Positions 4,449 through 11,009 of a stretch of 11,307 bases of DNA are shown here, piece after piece; within the stretch, counting starts at the first letter, position 1, and each line of letters starts with the position of its first letter. Below the pieces are notes generated by a model. That model had not been told where the DNA came from. It searched no databases and saw only the letters and a list, made by a program, of their open reading frames with translations. The position numbers and the translations under genes are program-made. This stretch comes from an uncultured Nitrospirota bacterium. GTDB lineage: Bacteria; Nitrospinota; Nitrospinia; SZUA-224. The DNA lies in NCBI GenBank assembly GCA_913009285.1, contig CAJVYE010000014.1, positions 1-11,307 of the forward strand. The letters are read 5' to 3'.

Positions 4449-6300
4449 GGAAATCTTTAAAACCTTTCCAAAAGAATATCGAGAAAACCTGGCTTGGCGG
4501 AGAAAGATCCTTCTCCGATCTAAGCTCGATCCAGCTTATCAGGCTAAGGTTAAAGAGCTTTTCCATAGAGATATCCTTTTTGCCTTTAATGCTTTCTTCT
4601 ACACCTTCGACGTTCGACGGAGACCTTTCCATCATCAACCCTTTTGTACTTATCTATTTCAGGATGAAGTCTTATTAAAACTTGTAGCTCATATCGATAG
4701 GGGAGAAGACTGTCCTATTGAAAAGAGTAGAGATATGGGAGTTTCTTGGATGATTATTATGGTCTTTGTATGGTTTTGGCTAAAACCGGAAGGTGGGACG
4801 GATTTTCTCTTAGGAAGTCGGATTGAGGACTATGTGGATAAGAAAGGGGATATGAGGACCTTGATGGAAAAGGCCAGATATGCTCTTAGAAGACTTCCTA
4901 AGTTCCTTCGACCGAAAGGATTTAGCTTTAAAAAGCATGACAATTATATGAGATTACAGAATCCTGAGACTGGATCTTCCATTACTGGAGAGAGTAACAA
5001 TGAAAACTTTTCTACTGGTGGAAGATATTTAGCAATTTTGTTTGATGAATTTGCTAAATGGAAATTAACTGATAAGAGCGCTTGGGCTGATGCAGGAGAT
5101 GCTACTCCATGTAGGATTCCAAATTCGACTCCTTTTGGAGCTGCGGGGCAATATTATGATCTGGTAACTGATCCGGCCAAGGAGAAAATCCGTCTCCACT
5201 GGTCACTTCATCCTATTAAGGCCAAAGAGGCTTATTGCAATTGGCCAAGGAGAAAAGATGATGAAGATTTTGAAGAAGAAGAAGATTTGGAACGACTTAT
5301 CCGATCTCCTTGGTATGATAAAGAATGTCAACGACGAAGTGCCTTAGAGATCGCCCAAAATTTAGATATTGACTATATTGGGGCGGGAAATCCAGTCTTT
5401 GACGGTAAGGCTGGGAAGCGAGTTGGAACCCTCCTACGAATTGCGCGCAAACCTCATTGCTTTAAAGACTTTAACTTGGGGGAGTTAAAACTTGAAGAGA
5501 TTCCAGAGGTTCGGGATTCCGGAGGGTTTCTTATCGTGTTTAAGGAACCAGAGAAAAGGACAGGGTATGCCTTAGGGATAGATGTAGTTGAAGGGGTAGA
5601 AGGAGGGGATTACTGTGTAGTTAAAATTCTCAACCGGACTACTAAGGACTGTGATGCTACTTATTATTCCCAGATTTCCGAAGTCGAACTTGCTCGGGTG
5701 ATTAAGATAATCGCTGATTATTATACTACTTTCGATGCCCCTTGGGTAGGGATAGAGACTAATGGACCAGGATTGGCTACGTTTGACATCGCTGTAGAGA
5801 TGTTGGATGTGGATAATCTTTTCATGATGCCTACATACGACTCTGCTAAGGCTTCGGTAAGCTTTAAAAAGGGTTGGAGGACGACAACGGCCTCAAGGAA
5901 TACCCTTATAAGTGGGATTAAAGATTGGCTTTTGGAAAAAGCTGGTTGGGGAGATAAAAGACTCTGTAGAGAATTCACTACCTTTGTTCGGAATAAAAAT
6001 GGGAAGGCTGAGGCTAAAGCAGGGACTAATGATGATGAAGTCATTGCCTGGGGGATAGCTATTCAAGTTGATGCTATGGCCCCACTGGGGGATTATGTAG
6101 AGAAAGTTGAAAAAAGAGAAGACGGAATTTCCTTCTCTATCCATAACCCTTTTGCCTATCCCATTGAAGGAGAACCGAAGACCGTTGAAGAAAGGTGTAT
6201 GGCTACAGTAATGAAGAAGGTTGAAGAGAAAAAACAACTTGGTATATATGAAAATGTCTCGTCTATTCCATATTATGGATTAGATCAGGGTTGGGATTGA
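4420..6300 (+). CDS. terL: terminase large subunit, 626 aa
   Basis: The packaging motor: an ATPase that pumps DNA into the prohead and a nuclease that cuts the concatemer. The ATPase domain has a deviant Walker A, EKSRDMGVSW (101-110), with the lysine early in the loop, and a Walker B, LAILFDEF (204-211, D209 E210). The C-terminal nuclease (RNase H-like) domain has the acidic residues D388 in YALGIDVVEG, E446 in VGIETNGPG and D538/D539 in TNDDEVIAWG. Length is at the upper side of normal. No ATG fits the N-terminus: the TTG at 4420, six bases after GAGGGA, is chosen. It overlaps the small subunit gene by 29 bases. Codons 615-622 contain the 22-bp dyad repeat found also at 1876. All catalytic positions look intact. 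Confidence 0.93.
   Translation: MILSLKRRIKEIFKTFPKEYRENLAWRRKILLRSKLDPAYQAKVKELFHRDILFAFNAFFYTFDVRRRPFHHQPFCTYLFQDEVLLKLVAHIDRGEDCPIEKSRDMGVSWMIIMVFVWFWLKPEGGTDFLLGSRIEDYVDKKGDMRTLMEKARYALRRLPKFLRPKGFSFKKHDNYMRLQNPETGSSITGESNNENFSTGGRYLAILFDEFAKWKLTDKSAWADAGDATPCRIPNSTPFGAAGQYYDLVTDPAKEKIRLHWSLHPIKAKEAYCNWPRRKDDEDFEEEEDLERLIRSPWYDKECQRRSALEIAQNLDIDYIGAGNPVFDGKAGKRVGTLLRIARKPHCFKDFNLGELKLEEIPEVRDSGGFLIVFKEPEKRTGYALGIDVVEGVEGGDYCVVKILNRTTKDCDATYYSQISEVELARVIKIIADYYTTFDAPWVGIETNGPGLATFDIAVEMLDVDNLFMMPTYDSAKASVSFKKGWRTTTASRNTLISGIKDWLLEKAGWGDKRLCREFTTFVRNKNGKAEAKAGTNDDEVIAWGIAIQVDAMAPLGDYVEKVEKREDGISFSIHNPFAYPIEGEPKTVEERCMATVMKKVEEKKQLGIYENVSSIPYYGLDQGWD
6263..6284. repeat. 22-bp dyad repeat, copy 2 (inside terL)
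   Basis: Identical over 22 bp to 1876-1897, and in the same orientation. Here it encodes SIPYYGLD near the end of the large terminase. An exact shared 22-mer between a non-coding and a coding segment is not expected by chance in 11 kb. A packaging or regulatory recognition site is the simplest reading. Confidence 0.75.
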
Positions 6301-6312
6301 AGGACTAAAGAA

Positions 6313-6325
6313 GAGGCTTAGCCTC
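6313..6325 (+). repeat. intergenic mini-hairpin 1 (GAGGC-TTA-GCCTC)
   Basis: A perfect five-base-pair stem with a three-base loop lies between the terminase stop (6300) and the ribosome binding site (GAGGGG) of the next gene. No T tract follows, so it is not an intrinsic terminator. It belongs to a set of three; see 6696 and 10088. Confidence 0.65.
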
Positions 6326-6340
6326 AGAGAGGGGAAGAAG

Positions 6341-6694
6341 ATGCCAGAAAATATCAAAGTAAAAGAGCTCTATCGAGGGACTGGTGGAGCAATTGGGCAA
6401 AATGCAAGTATTACTACTGACTATATTGATATGCGAAGACTCCGGTTGGATGGTAATTTTGCTCTTCACATGATCAGTGTTGGAGGGACTATTACAGTTA
6501 CGGTTTTGGTCTGTTCAACCTCAAAGGGTACTTTCATAGCCCCTGATACTCCAATAACTGTTATCAATGCGGGAGCTGCAGGATCTTTCTTTGCAGCTTT
6601 TACTCCTCCTGTTGCTGCTTTTATGAAATTAAAGTTTACAGAGACTAATGTAGCTGCAGTTACGGCTATGGATGCTTGGTTGAATTATCAATAA
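6341..6694 (+). CDS. small beta-rich putative structural protein, 117 aa
   Basis: The ATG is preceded by GAGGGGAAG. The protein is rich in short strands of alternating hydrophobic residues (FALHMISVGGTITVTVLVCSTS, PITVINAG) with Gly, Thr and Ala turns, and ends in MDAWLNYQ. An early segment, TTDYIDMRRLRLDGNFALHM, resembles the layout of small phage proteins that follow a strand-turn-strand plan around 'ID-R----FA-H'. That points to a virion surface or head/tail accessory protein, but I cannot name the family. No signal peptide or membrane segment is seen. It is the first of several small beta-rich or repetitive genes between the terminase and the fibre gene, which supports a structural job. 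A mini-hairpin precedes its ribosome binding site. Confidence 0.8.
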   Translation: MPENIKVKELYRGTGGAIGQNASITTDYIDMRRLRLDGNFALHMISVGGTITVTVLVCSTSKGTFIAPDTPITVINAGAAGSFFAAFTPPVAAFMKLKFTETNVAAVTAMDAWLNYQ

Positions 6695-6695
6695 A

Positions 6696-6708
6696 GAGGT
6701 GAAGCCTC
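6696..6708 (+). repeat. intergenic mini-hairpin 2 (GAGGT-GAA-GCCTC)
   Basis: This stem has five pairs, one of them G-U in RNA, and a three-base loop. It starts one base after the stop at 6694 and just before the AAGGAGGGGGG ribosome binding site. Size and placement match the hairpins at 6313 and 10088. Confidence 0.55.
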
Positions 6709-6728
6709 AAAAGGAGGGGGGAAAGATT

Positions 6729-7223
6729 ATGGGTTTTGCAGCAGGGGAAAAAGAAGAAAGAGAAGAGATTAAGGTGAAAAGAGTTGTTGAGATTCCTCAG
6801 TATAAAACGGTGGAGGTGGAAAGGCCAGTTTTTAAAGAGAGGAAGATTGAAATTATTAAACCTGAGTTTAAGAGAAAGATTATTGAAAAACCAGTTTACC
6901 GTGAGGTTACTGTTGAGAAACCTATATTTGAGAAAAAAGTGATCAAGGTTGAAAAGGTTAAAGTAATTGAAAAGATTAAGATAGTTGAGGTACCAAAATA
7001 TGTAGAAAAGATAATTGAGGTACCTAAGTTTGTTGAGGTATTGATTAAGGTTGAGAAAGTAGTGATCGTGCCAGTAATTAGGAAAATAGAAGTTGAAAAG
7101 CTTATTGAAAAGGTTAAAATTGTGGAGAGAGAGATTATTGTAGACAAACCTAAATTCCGGGAAAGACTTGTTGATGTGATCAAGCCAAAATATGTTTGTC
7201 AAAACTGTGGAAAAGAGGTTTAA
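6729..7223 (+). CDS. charged P-x-[F/Y] repeat protein with CxxC tail, 164 aa
   Basis: The start is the ATG at 6729, after a very strong AGGAGGGGGG; a GTG at 6699 would lie in the mini-hairpin and is less likely. Nearly the whole protein is a degenerate repeat of Val/Ile alternating with Lys/Glu. Prolines at residues 23, 33, 45, 55, 65, 89, 99, 115, 141 and 153 are mostly about ten apart, and nine of the ten have Tyr or Phe two residues later (PQY, PVF, PEF, PVY, PIF, PKY, PKF, PKF, PKY). The C-terminus carries YVCQNCGKEV, half of a zinc-ribbon-like CxxC (157, 160). The composition resembles the charged-repeat proteins typified by eukaryotic alveolins (VEVPKYVEKIIEVP at 86-99). An elongated, multimeric structural element is plausible; homology is not shown. 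Confidence 0.8.
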   Translation: MGFAAGEKEEREEIKVKRVVEIPQYKTVEVERPVFKERKIEIIKPEFKRKIIEKPVYREVTVEKPIFEKKVIKVEKVKVIEKIKIVEVPKYVEKIIEVPKFVEVLIKVEKVVIVPVIRKIEVEKLIEKVKIVEREIIVDKPKFRERLVDVIKPKYVCQNCGKEV

Positions 7224-7227
7224 TTCT

Positions 7228-7518
7228 ATGTTTGATGGTGGCTCAAAAGCGATTAGAGTTGTAGGAGGGAAAATTAATTTTTATGAGGATTATACAACTA
7301 CTAATTTGTATGTTGAAAGAGTTTTTGGGGGTACTATTAGCTCATTGACTATAAGTAATGACTCGTCAAGTGATACTGTTTCTGCTTCTTTTGATGGGGC
7401 TACTGTTGAAGCTGAGTTACAAGCTGGTGAAGCTTTAACTTTAAATGTAGCTGGTCAAACCAGCATTTATATTAAAGGGGCTACTGGGGGAGATCAAGCA
7501 AGACTCTGGGGGTGGTAA
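7228..7518 (+). CDS. small beta-rich putative structural protein, 96 aa
   Basis: The start is the ATG at 7228 (MFDGGSKAIR), nine bases after AGAGG; that box lies at the end of the previous gene, only four bases separating its stop from this start. A longer frame from 7192 would overlap the CxxC tail of that gene and is rejected. The sequence consists of short beta strands (GTISSLTISNDSSSDTVSASFDG, ALTLNVAGQTSIYIKG) and ends with the aromatic RLWGW. There is no signal peptide, membrane segment or Cys. A virion decoration, adsorption or fibre-associated protein is the likely type, from its beta composition and its neighbours. I do not recognise a named family. Confidence 0.78.
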   Translation: MFDGGSKAIRVVGGKINFYEDYTTTNLYVERVFGGTISSLTISNDSSSDTVSASFDGATVEAELQAGEALTLNVAGQTSIYIKGATGGDQARLWGW

Positions 7519-7521
7519 ATT

Positions 7522-7683
7522 ATGGTCTTAAATAAAAGTGTATTAGATAAGCCAGTTACAAAAGCTGAAATTGATGATCTTGGCTTAGATCATGGTGGAC
7601 TTGTAGGGCTTAGTGATGACGATCATCCTCAATATACATTGGAGGCTGAAGCTATTAAGTGGGCTATGGTGTTTGGAGATTAA
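7522..7683 (+). CDS. short fibre-motif protein (GLSDDDHPQY), 53 aa
   Basis: A small gene squeezed between two structural genes (three bases after one stop, three before the next start), with GGGGGTGG upstream. The centre reads HGGLVGLSDDDHPQYTLE (residues 24-41). This 'GL-DDDH-QY' motif is well known in phage fibre and other virion proteins, usually as part of much longer chains. Here it stands almost alone, so the gene may encode a short adaptor or a detached segment that works with the following fibre protein. A frameshifted fusion with the next gene is not needed: both have their own starts. The remaining sequence (MVLNKSVLDKPVTKAEI) is typical of the N-terminal side of such motifs. Confidence 0.78.
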   Translation: MVLNKSVLDKPVTKAEIDDLGLDHGGLVGLSDDDHPQYTLEAEAIKWAMVFGD

Positions 7684-7686
7684 GAT

Positions 7687-8742
7687 ATGTTAATTCTTGA
7701 CAATGGAGATAAGCTAAGAGGTGATGCCAGTGCAGCAGTGGTAGTCGATTTTACTATCCATGGTCTTGATGGGAGTACACTTAAACAGTTAGCTGATGGT
7801 CAATTGGCGGATGTTACTGGGGATATTTATACAGCTTCGGCTATTGTTGTTGTTAAGGTTATTACTTTTGTGAATACAGATAGCGTGGCAAGAACTATTA
7901 ATCTATTCTTACTACCCTCTGGAGGTACAGCAAGACGGATTTTAGCTAAAGATTTTTCTCTCGGTATTGGATATTCTCTTCTGTATGATGGTATAAAGGT
8001 TACTGTGCTAAATCCTACAGGTGGAGTTGTAACATCTTATGTTGCTCATGCTGCAAGTCATATAGATGGTACTGATGATATTCAAGATGCCACGGCAGCC
8101 CAGAAAGGGGTGGCTACTTCTGCTCAGATAACAAAGCTTGATGGGATTGAAGTTCTTGCTGATGTCACTGATAATACTAACGTGACTGCTGCTGGTGCAG
8201 CTATGGCTGCTGCTAATATTGGAGATAATAAACTTGTCAGGGGGGATGGTGGAGTTGAGGGTGTACAAGAGTCTACTATTCTGGTCTCTGATGCCGGGGA
8301 AATGACTAATCCAAGTCAACCGGCCTTTAGTGCTATAGTAAATACACAACAAGTAGATATAACTGGAGATGGTACATTATATTCTATAACAGGTGCCTTT
8401 TGGACTGAAATTTTTGATCAAGGGAATGACTTTTCTAATGGTACCTTTACTGCCCCAGTTACAGGGAAGTATAAACTATCCGCAGTGTTTAAATTTAGTG
8501 GTTTGTTAAGCGCACATGTTAATGCACAACTTTCTATTACAACATCTAATCGTGGTTATCTTCTCTGGATTAATCCATTTGCATGTGGTTATACGGCTGG
8601 TGGTATACTGGGTATATCTCTTAATGTTCTGGCAGATATGGATGCAAATGATACTGCTTATTGCCGTGTTTTAGTATATAGTGGAACAAAGGTTGTAGAT
8701 GTTGATGTTAATAACTATTTTGGAGCCACTTTAATTTGTTAG
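7687..8742 (+). CDS. phage fibre-like protein with C1q-like C-terminus, 351 aa
   Basis: A receptor-facing or head-decorating virion protein, judged by its domains. Residues about 1-115 are a beta-rich N-terminal domain (MLILDNGDKL, IVVVKVITFVNTD) that would attach to the particle. Residues about 122-185 hold the common phage fibre linker pattern: HAASHIDGTDDIQDATAAQKG, then KLDGIEVLADVTDNTNV and AAGA. The C-terminal part, from about 210, looks like a C1q/TNF-type jelly roll: QPAFSAIV, the GTFTAPVTGKYKLSA strand pair and a final FGATLIC, as in trimeric fibre heads. Length is moderate for a fibre. It follows the short motif gene after three bases. Which part of the virion carries it (tail or capsid) cannot be told. 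Confidence 0.85.
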   Translation: MLILDNGDKLRGDASAAVVVDFTIHGLDGSTLKQLADGQLADVTGDIYTASAIVVVKVITFVNTDSVARTINLFLLPSGGTARRILAKDFSLGIGYSLLYDGIKVTVLNPTGGVVTSYVAHAASHIDGTDDIQDATAAQKGVATSAQITKLDGIEVLADVTDNTNVTAAGAAMAAANIGDNKLVRGDGGVEGVQESTILVSDAGEMTNPSQPAFSAIVNTQQVDITGDGTLYSITGAFWTEIFDQGNDFSNGTFTAPVTGKYKLSAVFKFSGLLSAHVNAQLSITTSNRGYLLWINPFACGYTAGGILGISLNVLADMDANDTAYCRVLVYSGTKVVDVDVNNYFGATLIC

Positions 8743-8755
8743 AAAGGAAATAGAT

Positions 8756-9016
8756 ATGAATACAATTACAGTTACAATTTCTAATGAAGAGCTGGCAATA
8801 GCTAACTCTTGGTTAGGTATAGGAAAACTTCAAGGCTGGCTACAACATGCTTTAGATAATAAAATCCGGCAACGGGTGGATGCTTCTATCATGGAAGCTA
8901 CTAAGTTTAATCCGAAGAAAATGACTAAGGCTGAGAAGTTAGTTGAGATCGCTAAGGTTACACTCAAATCCCGTGAAGAAAGAGATGCCCTTGGAGATAA
9001 TAATGCCTTTCACTGA
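8756..9016 (+). CDS. hypothetical protein, 86 aa
   Basis: The ATG follows AAAGGAAA at a good distance. The protein starts with an alternating stretch (MNTITVTISNEELAIANSWLG), then GKLQGWLQHALDNKIRQRVDASIME and a basic helical tail (KKMTKAEKLVEIAKVTLKSREERDALG). It has no membrane segment and no known motif. Its 3' end overlaps the next gene by 14 bases, so translation of the two is probably linked. It stands between the fibre gene and the lysis genes; similar small proteins at this place in phages are often tail-related or of unknown role. I cannot assign a function. Confidence 0.75.
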   Translation: MNTITVTISNEELAIANSWLGIGKLQGWLQHALDNKIRQRVDASIMEATKFNPKKMTKAEKLVEIAKVTLKSREERDALGDNNAFH

Positions 9017-9353
9017 ATATACAACTGAAGTCATAGTTGGAATTGTTGCCTCTATTGGAGGAGTAATTTTAGTCTTAAACCGATTTGGTCTGATAAAACC
9101 TGGAAGAAAAAAGGAAATTAGAGAAGTGAAATCTTGTCCTATGCATGAGGGTCTACAAAAGCAAATAGTTGAAGTTCATGATAATCAGATTAAGAATATT
9201 CAACTTCATGAACAGCATACAAAAGACTTGGAAGCAGGATGGAAAGAATTTAAGAGTGTCAAGAAGGAGTTAACTAATCTATCTGTTGGGATAGCAGTTT
9301 TGCTTGACCGTTCTGGTGGAAGACCCAAGAGGTGGAAAGAGGATGGAGAATGA
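9003..9353 (+). CDS. single-pass membrane protein with coiled coil, 116 aa
   Basis: The start is the ATG at 9003 (MPFTEYTTEV), seven bases after GGAG and within the end of the preceding gene; an upstream start at 8943 would place basic residues ahead of it without a better ribosome site. One hydrophobic segment, VIVGIVASIGGVILVLNRFGLI (about 9-30), is followed by a basic GRKKEIREVK, so the tail is expected in the cytoplasm. Residues 45-100 are helical and charged (KQIVEVHDNQIKNIQLHEQH) and the end is GGRPKRWKEDGE. With the M15 peptidase starting seven bases after its stop, a lysis role (holin partner or inner-membrane spanin-like protein) is likely but not proven. An i-spanin would normally have its coil in the periplasm. 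Confidence 0.75.
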   Translation: MPFTEYTTEVIVGIVASIGGVILVLNRFGLIKPGRKKEIREVKSCPMHEGLQKQIVEVHDNQIKNIQLHEQHTKDLEAGWKEFKSVKKELTNLSVGIAVLLDRSGGRPKRWKEDGE

Positions 9354-9359
9354 AAGACT

Positions 9360-9740
9360 ATGAAGATCAATGTTGACAATGCAACGATAGAAATTCCAAA
9401 CTTTGACCGAGATGAGTTTAAGTGTTCTTGTTGTAATTTTAACAATATAAAAGATAATTTTTTGTGGAAACTACAACTTGCTCGCACAGAAGCACAGACC
9501 GTATTCAGGATTAACTCGGGCTCACGTTGTGAAAAACATAACAAAGAAGAAGGTGGTAAGAAAACGTCTGATCATTTGACTGGTGAAGGTGTAGATATAG
9601 AAGCCTTGACTTCAGCCATAAGATGGAAGATTGTAACTGCTGCTTTGAATGCAGGAATCCGAAGGATTGGAATTGCTAAAACTTTTATACATCTTGGAGA
9701 TAACTGGAATAATCCACAGAATGTAATGTGGGTTTACTAA
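9360..9740 (+). CDS. M15-type peptidase, probable endolysin, 126 aa
   Basis: Predicted to cut peptide cross-bridges of peptidoglycan and release progeny. It matches the M15 (D-Ala-D-Ala carboxypeptidase/VanY-like) pattern: INSGSRCEKHN with Arg56, then SDHLTGEGVDIEA with zinc ligands His72 and Asp79, and FIHLGDNW with the third ligand His111. The N-terminal DEFKCSCC is also usual for the short phage forms. The length is near that of other single-domain phage enzymes and no binding domain or signal peptide is present, so it must reach the wall through the holin at 10512. Its ribosome binding site is weak, and translation may depend on the preceding gene. Some virion-associated M15 enzymes exist, but the neighbouring holin favours an endolysin. 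Confidence 0.88.
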   Translation: MKINVDNATIEIPNFDRDEFKCSCCNFNNIKDNFLWKLQLARTEAQTVFRINSGSRCEKHNKEEGGKKTSDHLTGEGVDIEALTSAIRWKIVTAALNAGIRRIGIAKTFIHLGDNWNNPQNVMWVY

Positions 9741-9766
9741 GGAAGAATTAAGGGAAGGGTCAAAAA

Positions 9767-10084
9767 ATGAGAGTAAAAAAGAAAAAACTTAGTTGGAAAC
9801 CAGCACCAGACTCAGATGTTGTGGCTCATAGAGTGTTTGTGGAGAGAGAAGGGGAAACTATTGATCCAGCTACCTTCTCTTATATTGAAGTCGCCATGCC
9901 AAAAACTTCTATTCTCCTCCCTGATGACTTTCCTTCAGGAACTTTTGGTGGAGAGGGGAATTATATCTTAGGAGTCTGTGCTGTAGATGATGTTGGGAAT
10001 GAAGGAGATTTGGCTATGGTGGCCAGCCCTTTCGACTTTATTGCTCCAGGTGTCCCAACAGATCTGGTGGTGGAAAATATTTAG
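9767..10084 (+). CDS. Fn3-like domain protein, 105 aa
   Basis: AAGGGAAGGG precedes the ATG. The protein reads as one fibronectin type III-like beta sandwich: an initial strand with Trp and Pro (KKLSWKPAPDSDVVAHRVFVE), a central ETIDPATFSYIEV, a turn PDDFPSGTFGGEGNYILGVCAVDDVGNEGD, and a final FDFIAPGVPTDL. Such domains are common add-ons in phage structural proteins and bind surfaces or partners. There is no signal peptide or membrane segment, and the Cys is single. It stands between the endolysin and a second Fn3-like gene with a membrane anchor, so the pair may work together in lysis or surface alteration; this is inference. A mini-hairpin lies directly after its stop. Confidence 0.78.
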   Translation: MRVKKKKLSWKPAPDSDVVAHRVFVEREGETIDPATFSYIEVAMPKTSILLPDDFPSGTFGGEGNYILGVCAVDDVGNEGDLAMVASPFDFIAPGVPTDLVVENI

Positions 10085-10087
10085 GGA

Positions 10088-10100
10088 GGGGCTTTGCCCC
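10088..10100 (+). repeat. intergenic mini-hairpin 3 (GGGGC-TTT-GCCCC)
   Basis: A perfect GC-only five-pair stem with a TTT loop, three bases after a stop and four bases before the GAGGAGG ribosome binding site of the next gene. There is no T tract close by. Size and placement match the hairpins at 6313 and 6696. Confidence 0.7.
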
Positions 10101-10118
10101 CTTGAGGAGGTTTTTCTG

Positions 10119-10511
10119 TTGGCTTTGGAAAAAATTTCGTTTCTGTCCTTCATCCTACTTATCTTAGTAGTTGTAGGGATTAATAGGGAAAGGGTGAAGG
10201 TAGCTTGGACTCCAGGAGACAACCTCGTTGAGTGGTTTGAAATCAGAACTCGGTGGAGGGATAAAACTCCGCAGGAATTAAGTCCTCCTTTTCGTGTGGA
10301 TGGGTCTTTGGCTGAGACCATAATCCCTCGGCCGAGATCTGGTAACTTTGCAGTTGAGGTAAGAGCCTGTAGGGAATGGGAGGAAAAGGATCAGTGTTCG
10401 ATTTGGATTAAGAGCGATCTTGAGGGAACCCCAGAACCCTGGATTATTTTCTGGAAACCCTTAAAACCCTTCGGCTTAACCATAGAAGATAACTTTGGAG
10501 GAGGACCTTAG
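10119..10511 (+). CDS. membrane-anchored Fn3-like protein, TTG start, 130 aa
   Basis: The start is TTG at 10119, eight bases after a perfect GAGGAGG; no ATG offers a comparable site, and the frame upstream runs through the previous gene. Residues about 5-20 (KISFLSFILLILVVVGIN) are hydrophobic and serve as a membrane anchor or uncleaved signal; no lipobox Cys is seen. The rest has Fn3-like strands: VKVAWTPGDNLVEWFEIRTRW, then PPFRVDGSLAETIIPRP and NFAVEVRACRE. The end is PWIIFWKPLKPFGL. The exported part would lie outside the inner membrane. It neighbours the Fn3-like gene and the holin, so a role at the envelope during lysis is plausible, and a spanin-like or superinfection-related protein is possible. 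No such family is recognised. Confidence 0.72.
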   Translation: MALEKISFLSFILLILVVVGINRERVKVAWTPGDNLVEWFEIRTRWRDKTPQELSPPFRVDGSLAETIIPRPRSGNFAVEVRACREWEEKDQCSIWIKSDLEGTPEPWIIFWKPLKPFGLTIEDNFGGGP

Positions 10512-10931
10512 ATGGGATTAGGAAGCTTTTTAGGAAATTTAGTCGGCTCTGGAGTTGGAGCTTTGGCTAAGGATGTAGGTGGGGTAATTAACTCCTTCGT
10601 CGAAACTGAAGAGGAGAAGAAAGCCGCAGAGATAATCCTCATGAAGGTTCAACAAGAACCTGATAAATGGCAAGCCAAAATCAACATGATTGAGGCAAAG
10701 CATAGGACAATTTTTGTAGCTGGTTGGAGACCTTTCATTGGCTGGGTTTGTGGGGTAAGTCTGGCTATGAATTTCATAGCTTTCCCCCTTCTCGAATGGG
10801 GAAGTAAGCTTTTTGGAAAGGGAATTTTAAGGCCAGAAATGGACACCGGAGCTCTAATGACCTTAGTCCTCTCCCTCCTCGGCTTGGGAGCTACTCGAAC
10901 TTATGAAAAACTTAAAAACATATCCAAATAA
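10512..10931 (+). CDS. three-TM holin of the GTA type, 139 aa
   Basis: Holins open the inner membrane so the endolysin can reach the wall. The signature is AGWRPFIGWVCG (about 70-81), a hallmark of the holins first described in gene-transfer-agent release. Around it lie a first weakly hydrophobic, Gly-rich N-terminal segment (GLGSFLGNLVGSGVGAL), a strong transmembrane helix from WRPFIGW to FIAFPLLEW, and a third segment TGALMTLVLSLLGLGAT. The C-terminus is charged (RTYEKLKNISK). Between the first and second segments is an acidic, helical linker (EEEKKAAEIILMK). Length agrees with the family. GGAGGAGG precedes the ATG, which starts one base after the previous stop, so translation is probably coupled to the anchored Fn3 protein. 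Confidence 0.87.
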   Translation: MGLGSFLGNLVGSGVGALAKDVGGVINSFVETEEEKKAAEIILMKVQQEPDKWQAKINMIEAKHRTIFVAGWRPFIGWVCGVSLAMNFIAFPLLEWGSKLFGKGILRPEMDTGALMTLVLSLLGLGATRTYEKLKNISK

Positions 10932-10937
10932 CCTGAG

Positions 10938-10947
10938 CTATTCCATA
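10938..10947 (+). repeat. possible half-site of the 22-bp dyad repeat
   Basis: CTATTCCATA here equals the left half of the dyad repeated at 1876 and 6263, and again lies outside a gene (between the holin stop and the next start). The right half is absent. Ten bases can match by chance in 11 kb on either strand, so this is weak support only. Confidence 0.35.
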
Positions 10948-11009
10948 AAAGAGAGAAGACAGGAGACTTATAGACAAAAACAAATATGGCTAAATAGGGA
11001 GGACTAATT

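Noticed and set aside
6666..7202. 178-residue Asn/Phe/Leu-rich minus-strand frame
   Set aside because: It is a mirror of the Val/Lys/Glu repeat gene on the plus strand; the low-complexity codons leave the opposite strand free of stops.
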